A stretch of 64,000 nucleotides of DNA from Agrostemma githago (taxonomy: Eukaryota > Streptophyta > Magnoliopsida > Caryophyllales > Caryophyllaceae). Below are positions 23,374 to 36,721 of this stretch, one piece after another. Below the pieces are notes generated by a model. The model was not told the DNA's origin and did no database searches. It worked only from the letters and a program-made list of their open reading frames with translations. The translations under genes and the position numbers were made by a program. The stretch covers positions 11,737,873 through 11,801,872 of the forward strand of contig OY288257.1 of the NCBI GenBank assembly GCA_958450325.1, given 5' to 3'. Numbering within the stretch: the first letter of the stretch is position 1; each line of letters starts with the position of its first letter.

Positions 23374-26300
23374 AATCACATCCACGACAGGGTTCACCAA
23401 TACCCTCTTAGGGTTCAGTTTCTTGCGGGTTTAGTGACCTTGAATAAGGAAAAGGGTTTAGTATTGGATTAGGCAGAGCCGCGAAGCGGGTTCGCCTAAT
23501 CCAACCCTAAACCCTTTTCCGTCCCGTCTTATGCAGTTCCCTACTCTTAAGGTTCAGTGCCCCATCTTTTAATCACATCCACGACAGGGTACACCAATAC
23601 CCTCTTAGGGTTCAGTTTCTTGCGGGTTTAGTGACCTTGAATAAGGAAAAGGGTTTAGGGTTGGATTAGGCAGAGCCGCGAAGCGGGTTTGCCTAATCCA
23701 ACCCTAAAACCTTCTCCGTCCCGTCTTATGCAGTACCCTACTCTTAAGGTTCAGTGCCCCATCTTTGAATCACATCCACGACAGGGTTCAGCAGTACTCT
23801 CTTAGGGTTCAGTTTCTGTCGGGTTTAGTGACCTTGAATAAGGAAAAGGGTTTAGGGTTGGAGTAGGCGGAGCCGCGAAGCGGGTTCGCCTAATCCAACC
23901 CTAAACCCTTTTCCGTTCCGTCTTATGCGGTACCTTACTCTTAAGGTTCAGTGCCCCATCTTTGAATCACATCCACGACAGGGTTCACCAGTACTCTCTT
24001 AGGGTTCAGTTTCTTACGGGTTTAGTGACCTTGAATAAGGAAAAGGGTTTAGGGTTGGATTAGGCGAAGCCCCGAAGCGGGTTAGCCTAATCCAACCCTA
24101 AACCCTTTTCCGTCCCGTCTTATGCAGTACCCTACTCTTAAGGTTCAGTGCCCCATCTTTTAATCACATCCACGACAGGGTTCACCAATACCCTCTTAGG
24201 GTTCAGTTTCTTGCGGGTTTAGTGACCTTGAATAAGGAAAAAGGTTTAGGGTTGGATTAGGCGGAGCCGCGAAGCGGGTTCGCCTAATCCAACCCTAAAC
24301 CCTTTTCCGTCCCGTCTTATGCAGTACCCTACTCTTAAGGTTCAGTGCCCCATCTTTTAATCACATCCACGACAGGGTTCACCAATACCCTCTTAGGGTT
24401 CAGTTTCTTGCGGGTTTAGTGACCTTGAATAAGGAAAAGGGTTTAGTGTTGGATTAGGCAGAGCCGCGAAGCGGGTTCGCCTAATCCAACCCTAAACCCT
24501 TTTCCGTCCCGTCTTATGCAGTTCCCTACTCTTAAGGTTCAGTGCCCCATCTTTTAATCACATCCACGACAGGGTACACTAATACCCTCTTAGGGTTCAG
24601 TTTCTTGCGGGTTTAGTGACCTTGAATAAGGAAAAGGGTTTAGGGTTGGATTAGGCAGAGCCGCGAAGCGGGTTTGCCTAATCCAACCCTAAAACCTTTT
24701 CCGTCCCGTCTTATGCAGTACCCTACTCTTAAGGTTCAGTGCCCCATCTTTGAATCACATCCACGACAGGGTTCACCAGTACTCTCTTAGGGTTCAGTTT
24801 CTGTCGGGTTTAGTGACCTTGAATAAGGAAAAGGGTTTAGGGTTGGATAAGGTAGAGCCGCGAAGCGGGTTCGCCTAATCAACCCTAAACCCTTTTCCGT
24901 CCCGTCTTATGCAGTACCCTACTCTTAAGGTTCAGTGCCGCATCTTTTAATCACATCCACGACAGGGTACACCAATACCCTCTTAGGGTTCAGTTTCTTG
25001 CGGGTTTAGTGACCTTGAATAAGGAAAAGGGTTTAGGGTTGGATAAGGTAGAGCCGCGAAGCGGGTTCGCCTAATCAACCCTAAACCCTTTTCCGTCCCG
25101 TCTTATGCAGTACCCTACTCTTAAGGTTCAGTGCCGCATCTTTTAATCACATCCACGACAGGGTTCACCAATACCCTCTTAGGGTTCAGTTTCTTGCGGG
25201 TTTAGTGACCTTGAATAAGGAAAAGGGCTTAGTCTTGGATTAGGCAGAGCCGCGAAGCGGGTTCGCCTAATCCAACCCTAAACCCTTTTCCGTCCCGTCT
25301 TATGCAGTTCCCTACTCTTAAGGTTCAGTGCCCCATCTTTTAATCACATCCACGACAGGGTACACCAATACCCTCTTAGGGTTCAGTTTCTTGCGGGTTT
25401 AGTGACCTTGAATAAGGAAAAGGGTTTAGGGTTGGATTAGACAGAGCCGCGAAGCGGGTTTGCCTAATCCAACCCTAAAACCTTCTCCGTCCCGTCTTAT
25501 GCAGTACCCTACTCTTAAGGTTCAGTGCCCCATCTTTGAATCACATCCACGACAGGGTTCACCAGTACTCTCTTAGGGTTCAGTTTCTGTCGGGTTTAGT
25601 GACCTTGAATAAGGAAAAGGGTTTAGGGTTGGAGTAGGCGGAGCCGCGAAGCGGGTTCGCCTAATCCAACCCTAAACCCTTTTCCGTTCCGTCTTATGCA
25701 GTACCTTACTCTTAAGGTTCAGTGCCCCATCTTTGAATCACATCCACGACAGGGTTCACCAGTACTCTCTTAGGGTTCAGTTTCTTACGGGTTTAGTGAC
25801 CTTGAATAAGGAAAAGGGTTTAGGGTTGGATTAGGCGAAGCCCCGAAGCGGGTTCGCCTAATCCAACCCTAAACCCTTTTCCGTCCCGTCTTATGCAGTA
25901 CCCTACTCTTAAGGTTCAGTGCCCCATCTTTTAATCACATCCACGACAGGGTTCACCAATACCCTCTTAGGGTTCAGTTTCTTGCGGGTTTAGTGACCTT
26001 GAATAAGGAAAAAGGTTTAGGGTTGGATTAGGCGGAGCCGCGAAGCGGGTTCGCCTAATCCAACCCTAAACCCTTTTCCGTCCCGTCTTATGCAGTACCC
26101 TACTCTTAAGGTTCAGTGCCCCATCTTTTAATCACATCCACGACAGGGTTCACCAATACCCTCTTAGGGTTCAGTTTCTTGCGGGTTTAGTGACCTTGAA
26201 TAAGGAAAAGGGTTTAGTGTTGGATTAGGCAGAGCCGCGAAGCGGGTTCGCCTAATCCAACCCTAAACCCTTTTCCGTCCCGTCTTATGCAGTTCCCTAC

Positions 26301-26720
26301 TCTTAAGGTTCAGTGCCCCATCTTTTAATCACATCCACGACAGGGTACACCAATACCCTCTTAGGGTTCAGTTTCTTGCGGGTTTAGTGACCTTGAATAA
26401 GGAAAAGGGTTTAGGGTTGGATTAGGCAGAGCCGCGAAGCGGGTTTGCCTAATCCAACCCTAAAACCTTTTCCGTCCCGTCTTATGCAGTACCCTACTCT
26501 TAAGGTTCAGTGCCCCATCTTTGAATCACATCCACGACAGGGTTCACCAGTACTCTCTTAGGGTTCAGTTTCTGTCGGGTTTAGTGACCTTGAATAAGGA
26601 AAAGGGTTTAGGGTTGGAGTAGGCGGAGCCGCGAAGCGGGTTCGCCTAATCCAACCCTAAACCCTTTTCCGTCCCGTCTTATGCAGTACCCTACTCTTAA
26701 GGTTCAGTGCCCCATCTTTG
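23374..26720. repeat. 1771 bp duplication of E*-M-N-C-D-E*-M-N
   Basis: The first copy starts with E* 23374, M 23571, N 23768, C 23965, D 24162, E* 24359 and M 24556. The second starts at E* 25145 and repeats this order at an offset of 1771 bp. Shared marks include AAAACCTTCTCCG in M, GGAGTAGGCGG in N and GAAGCCCCGAAGC in C. Two adjacent 196 bp monomers at 24753 and 24949 share GGATAAGGTAGAG, CTAATCAACCC and GTGCCGCATC despite different fronts (CTGTCGGG against GGTACACC). This suggests a short conversion tract copied between neighbours. Confidence 0.77.
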
Positions 26721-28867
26721 AATCACATCCACGACAGGGTACACCAATACCCTCTTAGGGTTCAGTTTCTTGCGGGTTTAGTGACCTCGAATAAGAAAAA
26801 GGGTTTAGGGTTGGATTAGGCGGAGCCGCGACCCTAAACCCTTTTCCGTCCCGTCTTATGCAGTACCCTACTCTTAAGGTTCAGTGCCCCATCTTTTAAT
26901 CACATCCACGACAGGGTTCACCTGTACTCTCTTAGAGTTCAGTTTCTTGCGGGTTTAGTGACCTTGAATAAGGAAAAGGGTTTAGTGTTGGATTAGGCAG
27001 AGCCGCGAAGCGGGTTCGCCTAATCCAACCCTAAACTCTTTTCCGTCCCGTCTTATGCAGTACCCTACTCTTAAGGTTCAGTGCCCCATCTTTTAATCAC
27101 ATCCACGACAGGGTTCACCAATACCCTCTTAGGGTTCAGTTTCTTGCGGGTTTAGTGACCTTGAATAAGGAAAAAGGTTTAGGGTTGGATTAGGCGGAGC
27201 CGCGAAGCGGGTTCGCCTAATCCAACCCTAAACCCTTTTCCGTCCCGTCTTATGCAGTACCCTATTCTTAAGGTTCAGTGCCCCATCTTTGAATCACATC
27301 CACGACAGGGTTCACCAATACTCTCTTAGGGTTCAGTTTCTTGCGGGTTTAGTGACCTTGAATAAGGAAAAGGGTTTAGGGTTGGATAAGGCAGAGCCGC
27401 GAAGCGGGTTCGCCTAATCCAACCCTAAACCCTTTTCCGTCCCGTCTTATGCAGTACCCTACTCTTAAGGTTCAGTGCCCCATCTTTTAATCACATCCAC
27501 GACAGGGTTCACCAATACCCTCTTAGGGTTCAGTTTCTTGCGGGTTTAGTGACCTTGAATAAGGAAAATGGTTTAGGGTTGGATTAGGCGGAGCCGCGAA
27601 GCGGGTTCGCCTAATCCAACCCTAAACCCTTTTCCGTTCCGTCTTATGCAGTACCTTACTCTTAAGGTTCAGTGCCCCATCTTTGAATCACATCCACGAC
27701 AGGGTTCACCAGTACTCTCTTAGGGTTCAGTTTCTTACGGGTTTAGTGACCTTGAATAAGGAAAAGGGTTTAGGGTTGGATTATGCGAAGCCGCGAAGCG
27801 GGTTCGCCTAATCCAACCCTAAACCCTTTTCCGTCCCGTCTTATGCAGTACCCTACTCTTAAGGTTCAGTGCCCCATCTTTTAATCACATCCACGACAGG
27901 GTTCACCAATACCCTCTTAGGGTTCAGTTTCTTGCGGGTTTATTGACCTTGAATAAGGAAAAAGGTTTAGGGTTGGATTAGGCGGAGCCGCGAAGCGGGT
28001 TCGCCTAATCCAACCCTAAACCCTTTTCCGTCCCGTCTTATGCAGTACCCTATTCTTAAGGTTCAGTGCCCCATCTTTGAATCACATCCACGACAGGGTT
28101 CACCAATACCCTCTTAGGGTTCAGTTTCTTGCGGGTTTAGTGACCTTGAATAAGGAAAATGGTTTAGGGTTGGATTAGGCGGAGCCGCGAAGCGGGTTCG
28201 CCTAATCCAACCCTAAACCCTTTTCCGTTCCGTCTTATGCAGTACCTTACTCTTAAGGTTCAGTGCCCCATCTTTGAATCACATCCACGACAGGGTTCAC
28301 CAGTACTCTCTTAGGGTTCAGTTTCTTACGAGTTTAGTGACCTTGAATAAGGAAAAGGGTTTAGGGTTGGATTAGGCGAAGCCGCGAAGCGGGTTCGCCT
28401 AATCCAACCCTAAACCCTTTTCCGTCCCGTCTTATGCAGTACCCTACTCTTAAGGTTCAGTGCCCCATCTTTTAATCACATCCACGACAGGGTTCACCAA
28501 TACCCTCTTAGGGTTCAGTTTCTTGCGGGTTTATTGACCTTGAATAAGGAAAAAGGTTTAGGGTTGGATTAGGCGGAGCCGCGAAGCGGGTTCGCCTAAT
28601 CCAACCCTAAACCCTTTTCCGTCCCGTCTTATGCAGTACCCTACTCTTAAGGTTCAGTGCCCCATCTTTTAATCACATCCACGACAGGGTTCACCAATAC
28701 CCTCTTAGGGTTCAGTTTCTTGCGGGTTTAGTGACCTTGAATAAGGAAAAGGGTTTAGTGTTGGATTAGGCAGAGCCGCGAAGCGGGTTCGCCTAATCCA
28801 ACCCTAAACCCTTTTCCGTCCCGTCTTATGCAGTTCCCTACTCTTAAGGTTCAGTGCCCCATCTTTT
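26721..28867. repeat. 591 bp B-C-D trimer in tandem, with flanking monomers
   Basis: After a short F-like monomer 26721, L 26898, D 27095 and an H-like 27292, the trimer B 27489, C 27686, D 27883 is repeated as B 28080, C 28277, D 28474. Both D copies share TTTATTGACC, and both B copies end CCGTTCCGTC with CAGTACCTT. The first B starts TTTAATC and the second TTGAATC. E* 28671 closes the segment. Confidence 0.77.
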
Positions 28868-30797
28868 AATCACATCCACGACAGGGTACACCAATACCCT
28901 CTTAGGGTTCAGTTTCTTGCGGGTTTATTGACCTTGAATAAGGAAAAGGGTTTAGGGTTGGATTAGGCAGAGCCGCGAAGCGGGTTTGCCTAATCCAACC
29001 GTAAAACCTTTTCCGTCCCGTCTTATGCAGTACCCTACTCTTAAGGTTCAGTGCCCCATCTTTGAATCACATCCACGACAGGGTTCACCAGTACTCTCTT
29101 AGGGTTCAGTTTCTGTCGGGTTTAGTGACCTTGAATAAGGAAAAGGGTTTAGGGTTGGAGTAGGCGGAGCCGCGAAGCGGGTTCGCCTAATCCAACCCTA
29201 AACCCTTTTCCGTCCCGTCTTATGCAGTACCCTACTCTTAAGGTTCAGTGCCCCATCTTTTAATCACATCCACGACAGGGTACACCAATACCCTCTTAGG
29301 GTTCAGTTTCTTGCGGGTTTAGTGACCTCGAATAAGGAAAAGGGTTTAGGGTTGGATTAGGCGGAGCCGCGACCCTAAACCCTTTTCCGTCCCGTCTTAT
29401 GCAGTACCCTACTCTTAAGGTTCAGTGCCCCATCTTTTAATCACATCCACGACAGGGTTCACCTGTACTCTCTTAGGGTTCAGTTTCTTGCGGGTTTAGT
29501 GACCTTGAATAAGGAAAAGGGTTTAGTGTTGGATTAGGCAGAGCCGCGAAGCGGGTTCGCCTAATCCAACCCTAAACTCTTTTCCGTCCCGTCTTATGCA
29601 GTACCCTACTCTTAAGGTTCAGTGCCCTAACTTTTAATCACATCCACGACAGGGTTCACCAATACCCTCTTAGGGTTCAGTTTCTTGCGGGTTTAGTGAC
29701 CTTGAATAAGGAAAAAGGTTTAGGGTTGGATTAGGCGGAGCCGCGAAGCGGGTTAGCCTAATCCAACCCTAAACCCTTTTCCGTCCCGTCTTATGCAGTA
29801 CCCTACTCTTAAGGTTCAGTGCCCCATCTTTTAATCACATCCACGACAGGGTACACCAATACCCTCTTAGGGTTCAGTTTCTTGCGGGTTTAGTGACCTT
29901 GAATAAGGAAAAGGGTTTAGGGTTGGATTAGGCATAGCCGCGAAGCGGGTTTGCCTAATCCAACCGTAAAACCTTTTCCGTCCCGTCTTATGCAGTACCC
30001 TACTCTTAAGGTTCAGTGCCCCATCTTTGAATCACATCCACGACAGGGTTCACCAGTACTCTCTTAGGGTTCAGTTTCTGTCGGGTTTAGTGACCTTGAA
30101 TAAGGAAAAGGGTTTAGGGTTGGAGTAGGCGGAGCCGCGAAGCGGGTTCGCCTAATCCAACCCTAAACCCTTTTCCGTCCCGTCTTATGCAGTACCCTAC
30201 TCTTAAGGTTCAGTGCCCCATCTTTTAATCACATCCACGACAGGGTACACCAATACCCTCTTAGGGTTCAGTTTCTTGCGGGTTTAGTGACCTCGAATAA
30301 GGAAAAGGGTTTAGGGTTGGATTAGGCGGAGCCGCGACCCTAAACCCTTTTCCGTCCCGTCTTATGCAGTACCCTACTCTTAAGGTTCAGTGCCCCATCT
30401 TTTAATCACATCCACGACAGGGTTCACATGTACTCTCTTAGGGTTCAGTTTCTTGCGGGTTTAGTGACCTTGAATAAGGAAAAGGGTTTAGTGTTGGATT
30501 AGGCAGAGCCGCGAAGCGGGTTCGCCTAATCCAACCCTAAACTCTTTTCCGTCCCGTCTTATGCAGTACCCTACTCTTAAGGTTCAGTGCCCCAACTTTT
30601 AATCACATCCACGACAGGGTTCACCAATACCCTCTTAGGGTTCAGTTTCTTGCGGGTTTAGTGACCTTGAATAAGGAAAAAGGTTTAGGGTTGGATTAGG
30701 CGGAGCCGCGAAGCGGGTTCGCCTAATCCAACCCTAAACCCTTTTCCGTCCCGTCTTATGCAGTACCCTACTCTTAAGGTTCAGTGCCCCATCTTTT
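28868..30797. repeat. 965 bp M-N-F-L-D block in tandem
   Basis: M 28868, N 29065, F 29262, L 29439 and D 29636 are repeated at 29833, 30030, 30227, 30404 and 30601, an offset of 965 bp (four full plus one short). Shared marks are CAACCGTAAAACC in M and a changed end in L (CCCTAACTTTTAATC in one copy, CCCAACTTTTAATC in the other, against the usual CCCATCTTTTAATC). Confidence 0.82.
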
Positions 30798-32333
30798 AAT
30801 CACATCCACGACAGGGTTCACCAATACCCTCTTAGGGTTCAGTTTCTTGCGGGTTTAGTGACCTTGAATAAGGAAAAGGTTTTAGTGTTGGATTAGGCAG
30901 AGCCGCGAAGCGGGTTCGCCTAATCCAACCCTAAACCCTTTTCCGTCCCGTCTTATGCAGTTCCCTTCTCTTAAGGTTCAGTGCCCCATCTTTTAATCAC
31001 ATCCACGACAGGGTACACCAATACCCTCTTAGGGTTCAGTTTCTTGCGGGTTTAGTGACCTCGAATAAGGAAAAGGGTTTAGGGTTGGATTAGGCGGAGC
31101 CGCGACCCTAAACCCTTTTCCGTCCCGTCTTATGCAGTACCCTACTCTTAAGGTTCAGTGCCCCATCTTTTAATCACATCCACGACAGGGTTCACCAATA
31201 CCCTCTTAGGGTTCAGTTTCTTGCGGGTTTAGTGACCTTGAATAAGGAAAAGGGTTTAGGGTTGGATTAGGCAGAGCCGCGAAGCGGGTTCGCCTAATCC
31301 AACCCTAAACCCTTTTCCGTCCCGTCTTATGCAGTACCCTACTCTTAAGGTTCAGTGCCCCATCTTTTAATCACATCCACGACAGGGTTCACCAATACCC
31401 TCTTAGGGTTCAGTTTCTTGCGGGTTTAGTGACCTTGAATAAGGAAAAAGGTTTAGGGTTGGATTAGGCGGAGCCGCGAAGCGGGTTCGCCTAATCCAAC
31501 CCTAAACCCTTTTCCGTCCCGTCTTATGCAGTACCCTACTCTTAAGGTTCAGTGCCCCATCTTTTAATCACATCCACGACAGGGTTCACCAATACCCTCT
31601 TAGGGTTCAGTTTCTTGCGGGTTTAGTGACCTTGAATAAGGAAAAGGGTTTAGTGTTGGATTAGGCAGAGCCGCGAAGCGGGTTCGCCTAATCCAACCCT
31701 AAACCCTTTTCCGTCCCGTCTTATGCAGTTCCCTACTCTTAAGGTTCAGTGCCCCATCTTTTAATCACATCCACGACAGGGTACACCAATACCCTCTTAG
31801 GGTTCAGTTTCTTGCGGGTTTAGTGACCTCGAATAAGGAAAAGGGTTTAGGGTTGGATTAGGCGGAGCCGCGACCCTAAACCCTTTTCCGTCCCGTCTTA
31901 TGCAGTACCCTACTCTTAAGGTTCAGTGCCCCATCTTTTAATCACATCCACGACAGGGTTCACCTGTACTCTCTTAGGGTTCAGTTTCTTGCGGGTTTAG
32001 TGACCTTGAATAAGGAAAAGAGTTTAGTGTTGGATTAGGCAGAGCCGCGAAGCGGGTTCGCCTAATCCAACCCTAAACCCTTTTCCGTCCCGTCTTATGC
32101 AGTACCCTACTCTTAAGGTTCAGTGCCCCATCTTTTAATCACATCCACGACAGGGTTCACCAATACCCTCTTAGGGTTCAGTTTCTTGCGGGTTTAGTGA
32201 CCTTGAATAAGGAAAAAGGTTTAGGGTTGGATTAGGCGGAGACGCGAAGCAGGTTCGCCTAATCCAACCCTAAACCCTTTTCCGTCCCGTCTTATGCAGT
32301 ACCCTACTCTTAAGGTTCAGTGCCCCATCTTTT
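30798..32333. repeat. 768 bp E*-F-(G or L)-D block in tandem
   Basis: E* 30798, F 30995, G 31172, D 31369 is followed by E* 31566, F 31763, L 31940, D 32137. The third slot differs: G has GGGTTGG with CAATACCC, while L has CCTGTACTC with GTGTTGG. A single slot has therefore been exchanged while the period is kept. Confidence 0.72.
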
Positions 32334-35300
32334 AATCACATCCACGGCAGGGTTCACCAATACTCTCTTAGGGTTCAGTTTCTTGCGGGTTTAGTGACCT
32401 TGAATAAGGAAAAGGGTTTAGGGTTGGATTAGGCAGAGCCGCGAAGCGGGTTCGCCTAATCCAACCCTAAACCCTTTTCCGTCCCGTCTTATGCAGTTCC
32501 TTCTCTTAAGGTTCAGTGCCCCATCTTTTAATCACATCCACGACAGGGTACACCAATACCTTCTTAGGGTTCAGTTTCTTGCGGGTTTAGTGACCTCGAA
32601 TAAGGAAAAGGGTTTAGGGTTGGATTAGGCGGAGCCGCGACCCTAAACCCTTTTCCGTCCCGTCTTATGCAGTACCCTACTCTTAAGGTTCAGTGCCCCA
32701 TCTTTTAATCACATCCACGACAGGGTTCACCAATACCCTCTTAGGGTTCAGTTTCTTGCGGGTTTAGTGACCTTGAATAAGGAAAAGGGTTTAGGGTTGG
32801 ATTAGGCAGAGCCGGGAAGCGGGTTCGCCTAATCCAACCCTAAACCCTTTTCCGTCCCGTCTTATGCAGTACCCTACTCTTAAGGTTCAGTGCCCCATCT
32901 TTTAATCACATCCACGACAGGGTTCACCAATACCCTCTTAGGGTTCAGTTTCTTGCGGGTTTAGTGAACTTGAATAAGGAAAAAGGTTTAGGGTTGGATT
33001 AGGCGGAGCCGCGAAGCGGGTTCGCCTAATCCAACCCTAAACCCTTTTCCGTCCCGTCTTATGCAGTACCCTACTCTTAAGGTTCAGTGCCCCATCTTTG
33101 AATCACATCCACGACAGGGTTCACCAATACCCTCTTAGGGTTCAGTTTCTTGCGGGTTTAGTGACCTTGAATAAGGAAAAGGGTTTAGTGTTGGATTAGG
33201 CAGAGCTGCGAAGGGGGTTCGCCTAATCCAACCCTAAACCCTTTTCCGTCCCGTCTTATGCAGTTCCCTACTTTTAAGGTTCAGTGCCCCATCTTTTAAT
33301 CACATCAACGACAGGGTACACCAATACCCTCTTAGGGTTCAGTTTCTTGCGGGTTTAGTGACCTCGAATAAGGAAAAGGGTTTAGGGTTGGATTAGGCGG
33401 AGCCGCGACCCTAAACCCTTTTCCGTCCCGTCTTATGCAGTACCCTACTCTTAAGGTTCAGTGCCCCATCTTTTAATCACATCCACGACAGGGTTCACCA
33501 ATACCCTCTTAGGGTTCAGTTTCTTGCGGGTTTAGTGACCTTGAATAAGGAAAAGGGTTTAGTGTTGGATTAGGCAGAGCCGCGAAGCGGGTTCGCCTAA
33601 TCCAACCCTAAACCCTTTTCCGTCCCGTCTTATGCAGTTCCCTACTCTTAAGGTTCAGTGCCCCATCTTTTAATCACATCCACGATAGGGTACACCAATA
33701 CCCTCTTAGGGTTCAGTTTCTTGCGGGTTTAGTGACCTCGAATAAGGAAAAGGGTTTAGGGTTGGATTAGGCGGAGCCGCGACCCTAAACCCTTTTCCGT
33801 CCCGTCTTATGCAGTACCCTACTCTTAAGGTTCAGTGCCCCATCTTTTAATCACATCCACGACAGGGTTCACCTGTACTCTCTTAGGGTTCAGTTTCTTG
33901 CGGGTTTAGTGACCTTGAATAAGGAAAAGGGTTTAGTGTTGGATTAGGCAGAGCCGCGAAGCGGGTTCGCCTAATCCAACCCTAAACCCTTTTCCGTCCC
34001 GTCTTATGCAGTACCCTACTCTTAAGGTTCAGTGCCCCATCTTTTAATCACATCCACGACAGGGTTCACCAATACCCTCTTAGGGTTCAGTTTCTTGCGG
34101 GTTTAGTGACCTTGAATAAGGAAAAAGGTTTAGGGTTGGATTAGGCGGAGCCGCGAAGCGGGTTCGCCTAATCCAACCCTAAACCCTTTTCCGTCCCGTC
34201 TTATGCAGTACCCTACTCTTAAGGTTCAGTGCCCCATCTTTTAATCACATCCACGACAGGGTTCACCAATACCCTCTTAGGGTTCAGTTTCTTGCGGGTT
34301 TAGTGACCTTGAATAAGGAAAAGGTTTTAGTGTTGGATTAGGCAGAGCCGCGAAGCGGGTTCGCCTAATCCAACCCTAAACCCTTTTCCGTCCCGTCTTA
34401 TGCAGTTCCCTTCTCTTAAGGTTCAGTGCCCCATCTTTTAATCACATCCACGACAGGGTACACCAATACCCTCTTAGGGTTCAGTTTCTTGCGGGTTTAG
34501 TGACCTCGAATAAGGAAAAGGGTTTAGGGTTGGATTAGGCGGAGCCGCGACCCTAAACCCTTTTCCGTCCCGTCTTATGCAGTACCCTACTCTTAAGGTT
34601 CAGTGCCCCATCTTTTAATCACATCCACGACAGGGTTCACCAATACCCTCTTAGGGTTCAGTTTCTTGCGGGTTTAGTGACCTTGAATAAGGAAAAGGGT
34701 TTAGGGTTGGATTAGGCGGAGCCGCGAAGCGGGTTCGCCTAATCCAACCCTAAACCCTTTTCCGTCCCATCTTATGCAGTTCCTTCTCTTAAGGTTCAGT
34801 GCCCCATCTTTTAATCACATCCACGACAGGGTACACCAATACCCTCTTAGGGTTCAGTTTCTTGCGGGTTTAGTGACCTCGAATAAGGAAAAGGGTTTAG
34901 GGTTGGATTAGGCGGAGCCGCGACCCTAAACCCTTTTCCGTCCCGTCTTATGCAGTACCCTACTCTTAAGGTTCAGTGCCCCATCTTTTAATCACATCCA
35001 CGACAGGGTTCACCAATACCCTCTTAGGGTTCAGTTTCTTGCGGGTTTAGTGACCTTGAATAAGGAAAAGGGTTTAGGGTTGGATTAGGCAGAGCCGGGA
35101 AGCGGGTTCGCCTAATCCAACCCTAAACCCTTTTCCGTCCCGTCTTATGCAGTACCCTACTCTTAAGGTTCAGTGCCCCATCTTTTAATCACATCCACGA
35201 CAGGGTTCACCAATACCCTCTTAGGGTTCAGTTTCTTGCGGGTTTAGTGACCTTGAATAAGGAAAAAGGTTTAGGGTTGGATTAGGCGGAGCCGCGAAGC

Positions 35301-36721
35301 GGGTTCGCCTAATCCAACCCTAAACCCTTTTCCGTCCCGTCTTATGCAGTACCCTACTCTTAAGGTTCAGTGCCCCATCTTTTAATCACATCCACGACAG
35401 GGTTCACCAATACCCTCTTAGGGTTCAGTTTCTTGCGGGTTTAGTGACCTTGAATAAGGAAAAAGGTTTAGGGTTGGATTAGGCGGAGCCGCGAAGCAGG
35501 TTCGCCTAATCCAACCCTAAACCCTTTTCCGTCCCGTCTTATGCAGTACCCTACTCTTAAGGTTCAGTGCCCCATCTTTTAATCACATCCACGACAGGGT
35601 TCACCAATACTCTCTTAGGGTTCAGTTTCTTGTGGGTTTAGTGACCTTGAATAAGGAAAAGGGTTTAGGGTTGGATTAGGCAGAGCCGCGAAGCGGGTTC
35701 GCCTAATCCAACCCTAAACCCTTTTCCGTCCCGTCTTATGCAGTTCCTTCTCTTAAGGTTCAGTGCCCCATCTTTTAATCACATCCACGACAGGGTACAC
35801 CAATACCCTCTTAGGGTTCAGTTTCTTGCGGGTTTAGTGACCTCGAATAAGGAAAAGGGTTTAGGGTTGGATTAGGCGGAGCCGCGACCCTAAACCCTTT
35901 TCCGTCCCGTCTTATGCAGTACCCTACTCTTAAGGTTCAGTGCCCCATCTTTTAATCACATCCACGACAGGGTTCACCAATACCCTCTTAGGGTTCAGTT
36001 TCTTGCGGGTTTAGTGACCTTGAATAAGGAAAAGGGTTTAGGGTTGGATTAGGCAGAGCCGGGAAGCGGGTTCGCCTAATCCAACCCTAAACCCTTTTCC
36101 GTCCCGTCTTATGCAGTACCCTACTCTTAAGGTTCAGTGCCCCATCTTTTAATCACATCCACGACAGGGTTCACCAATACCCTCTTAGGGTTCAGTTTCT
36201 TGCGGGTTTAGTGACCTTGAATAAGGAAAAAGGTTTAGGGTTGGATTAGGCGGAGCCGCGAAGCGGGTTCGCCTAATCCAACCCTAAACCCTTTTCCGTC
36301 CCGTCTTATGCAGTACCCTACTCTTAAGGTTCAGTGCCCCATCTTTTAATCACATCCACGACAGGGTTCACCAATACCCTCTTAGGGTTCAGTTTCTTGC
36401 GGGTTTAGTGACCTTGAATAAGGAAAAGGGTTTAGTGTTGGATTAGGCAGAGCTGCGAAGCGGGTTCGCCTAATCCAACCCTAAACCCTTTTCCGTCCCG
36501 TCTTATGCAGTTCCCTACTTTTAAGGTTCAGTGCCCCATCTTTTAATCACATCAACGACAGGGTACACCAATACCCTCTTAGGGTTCAGTTTCTTGCGGG
36601 TTTAGTGACCTCGAATAAGGAAAAGGGTTTAGGGTTGGATTAGGCGGAGCCGCGACCCTAAACCCTTTTCCGTCCCGTTTTATGCAGTACCCTACTCTTA
36701 AGGTTCAGTGCCCCATCTTTT
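32334..36721. repeat. 3247 bp long-period duplication
   Basis: 32334-33474 (E F G D E* F) recurs at 35581-36721 with an offset of 3247 bp. Both copies carry a one-base-short CAGTTCCTTCTC, GAGCCGGGAAGC in G, GAGCTGCGAAG in E*, CCTACTTTTAAGG, and CATCAACGAC in F. Between them lie E* 33475, F 33672, L 33849, D 34046, E* 34243, F 34440, E-like 34617, F 34813, G 34990, D 35187, D 35384. The E-like 34617 and G 34990 also carry the TTCCTTCTC and GCCGGGAAGC marks, so this stretch has duplicated more than once. Confidence 0.75.
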
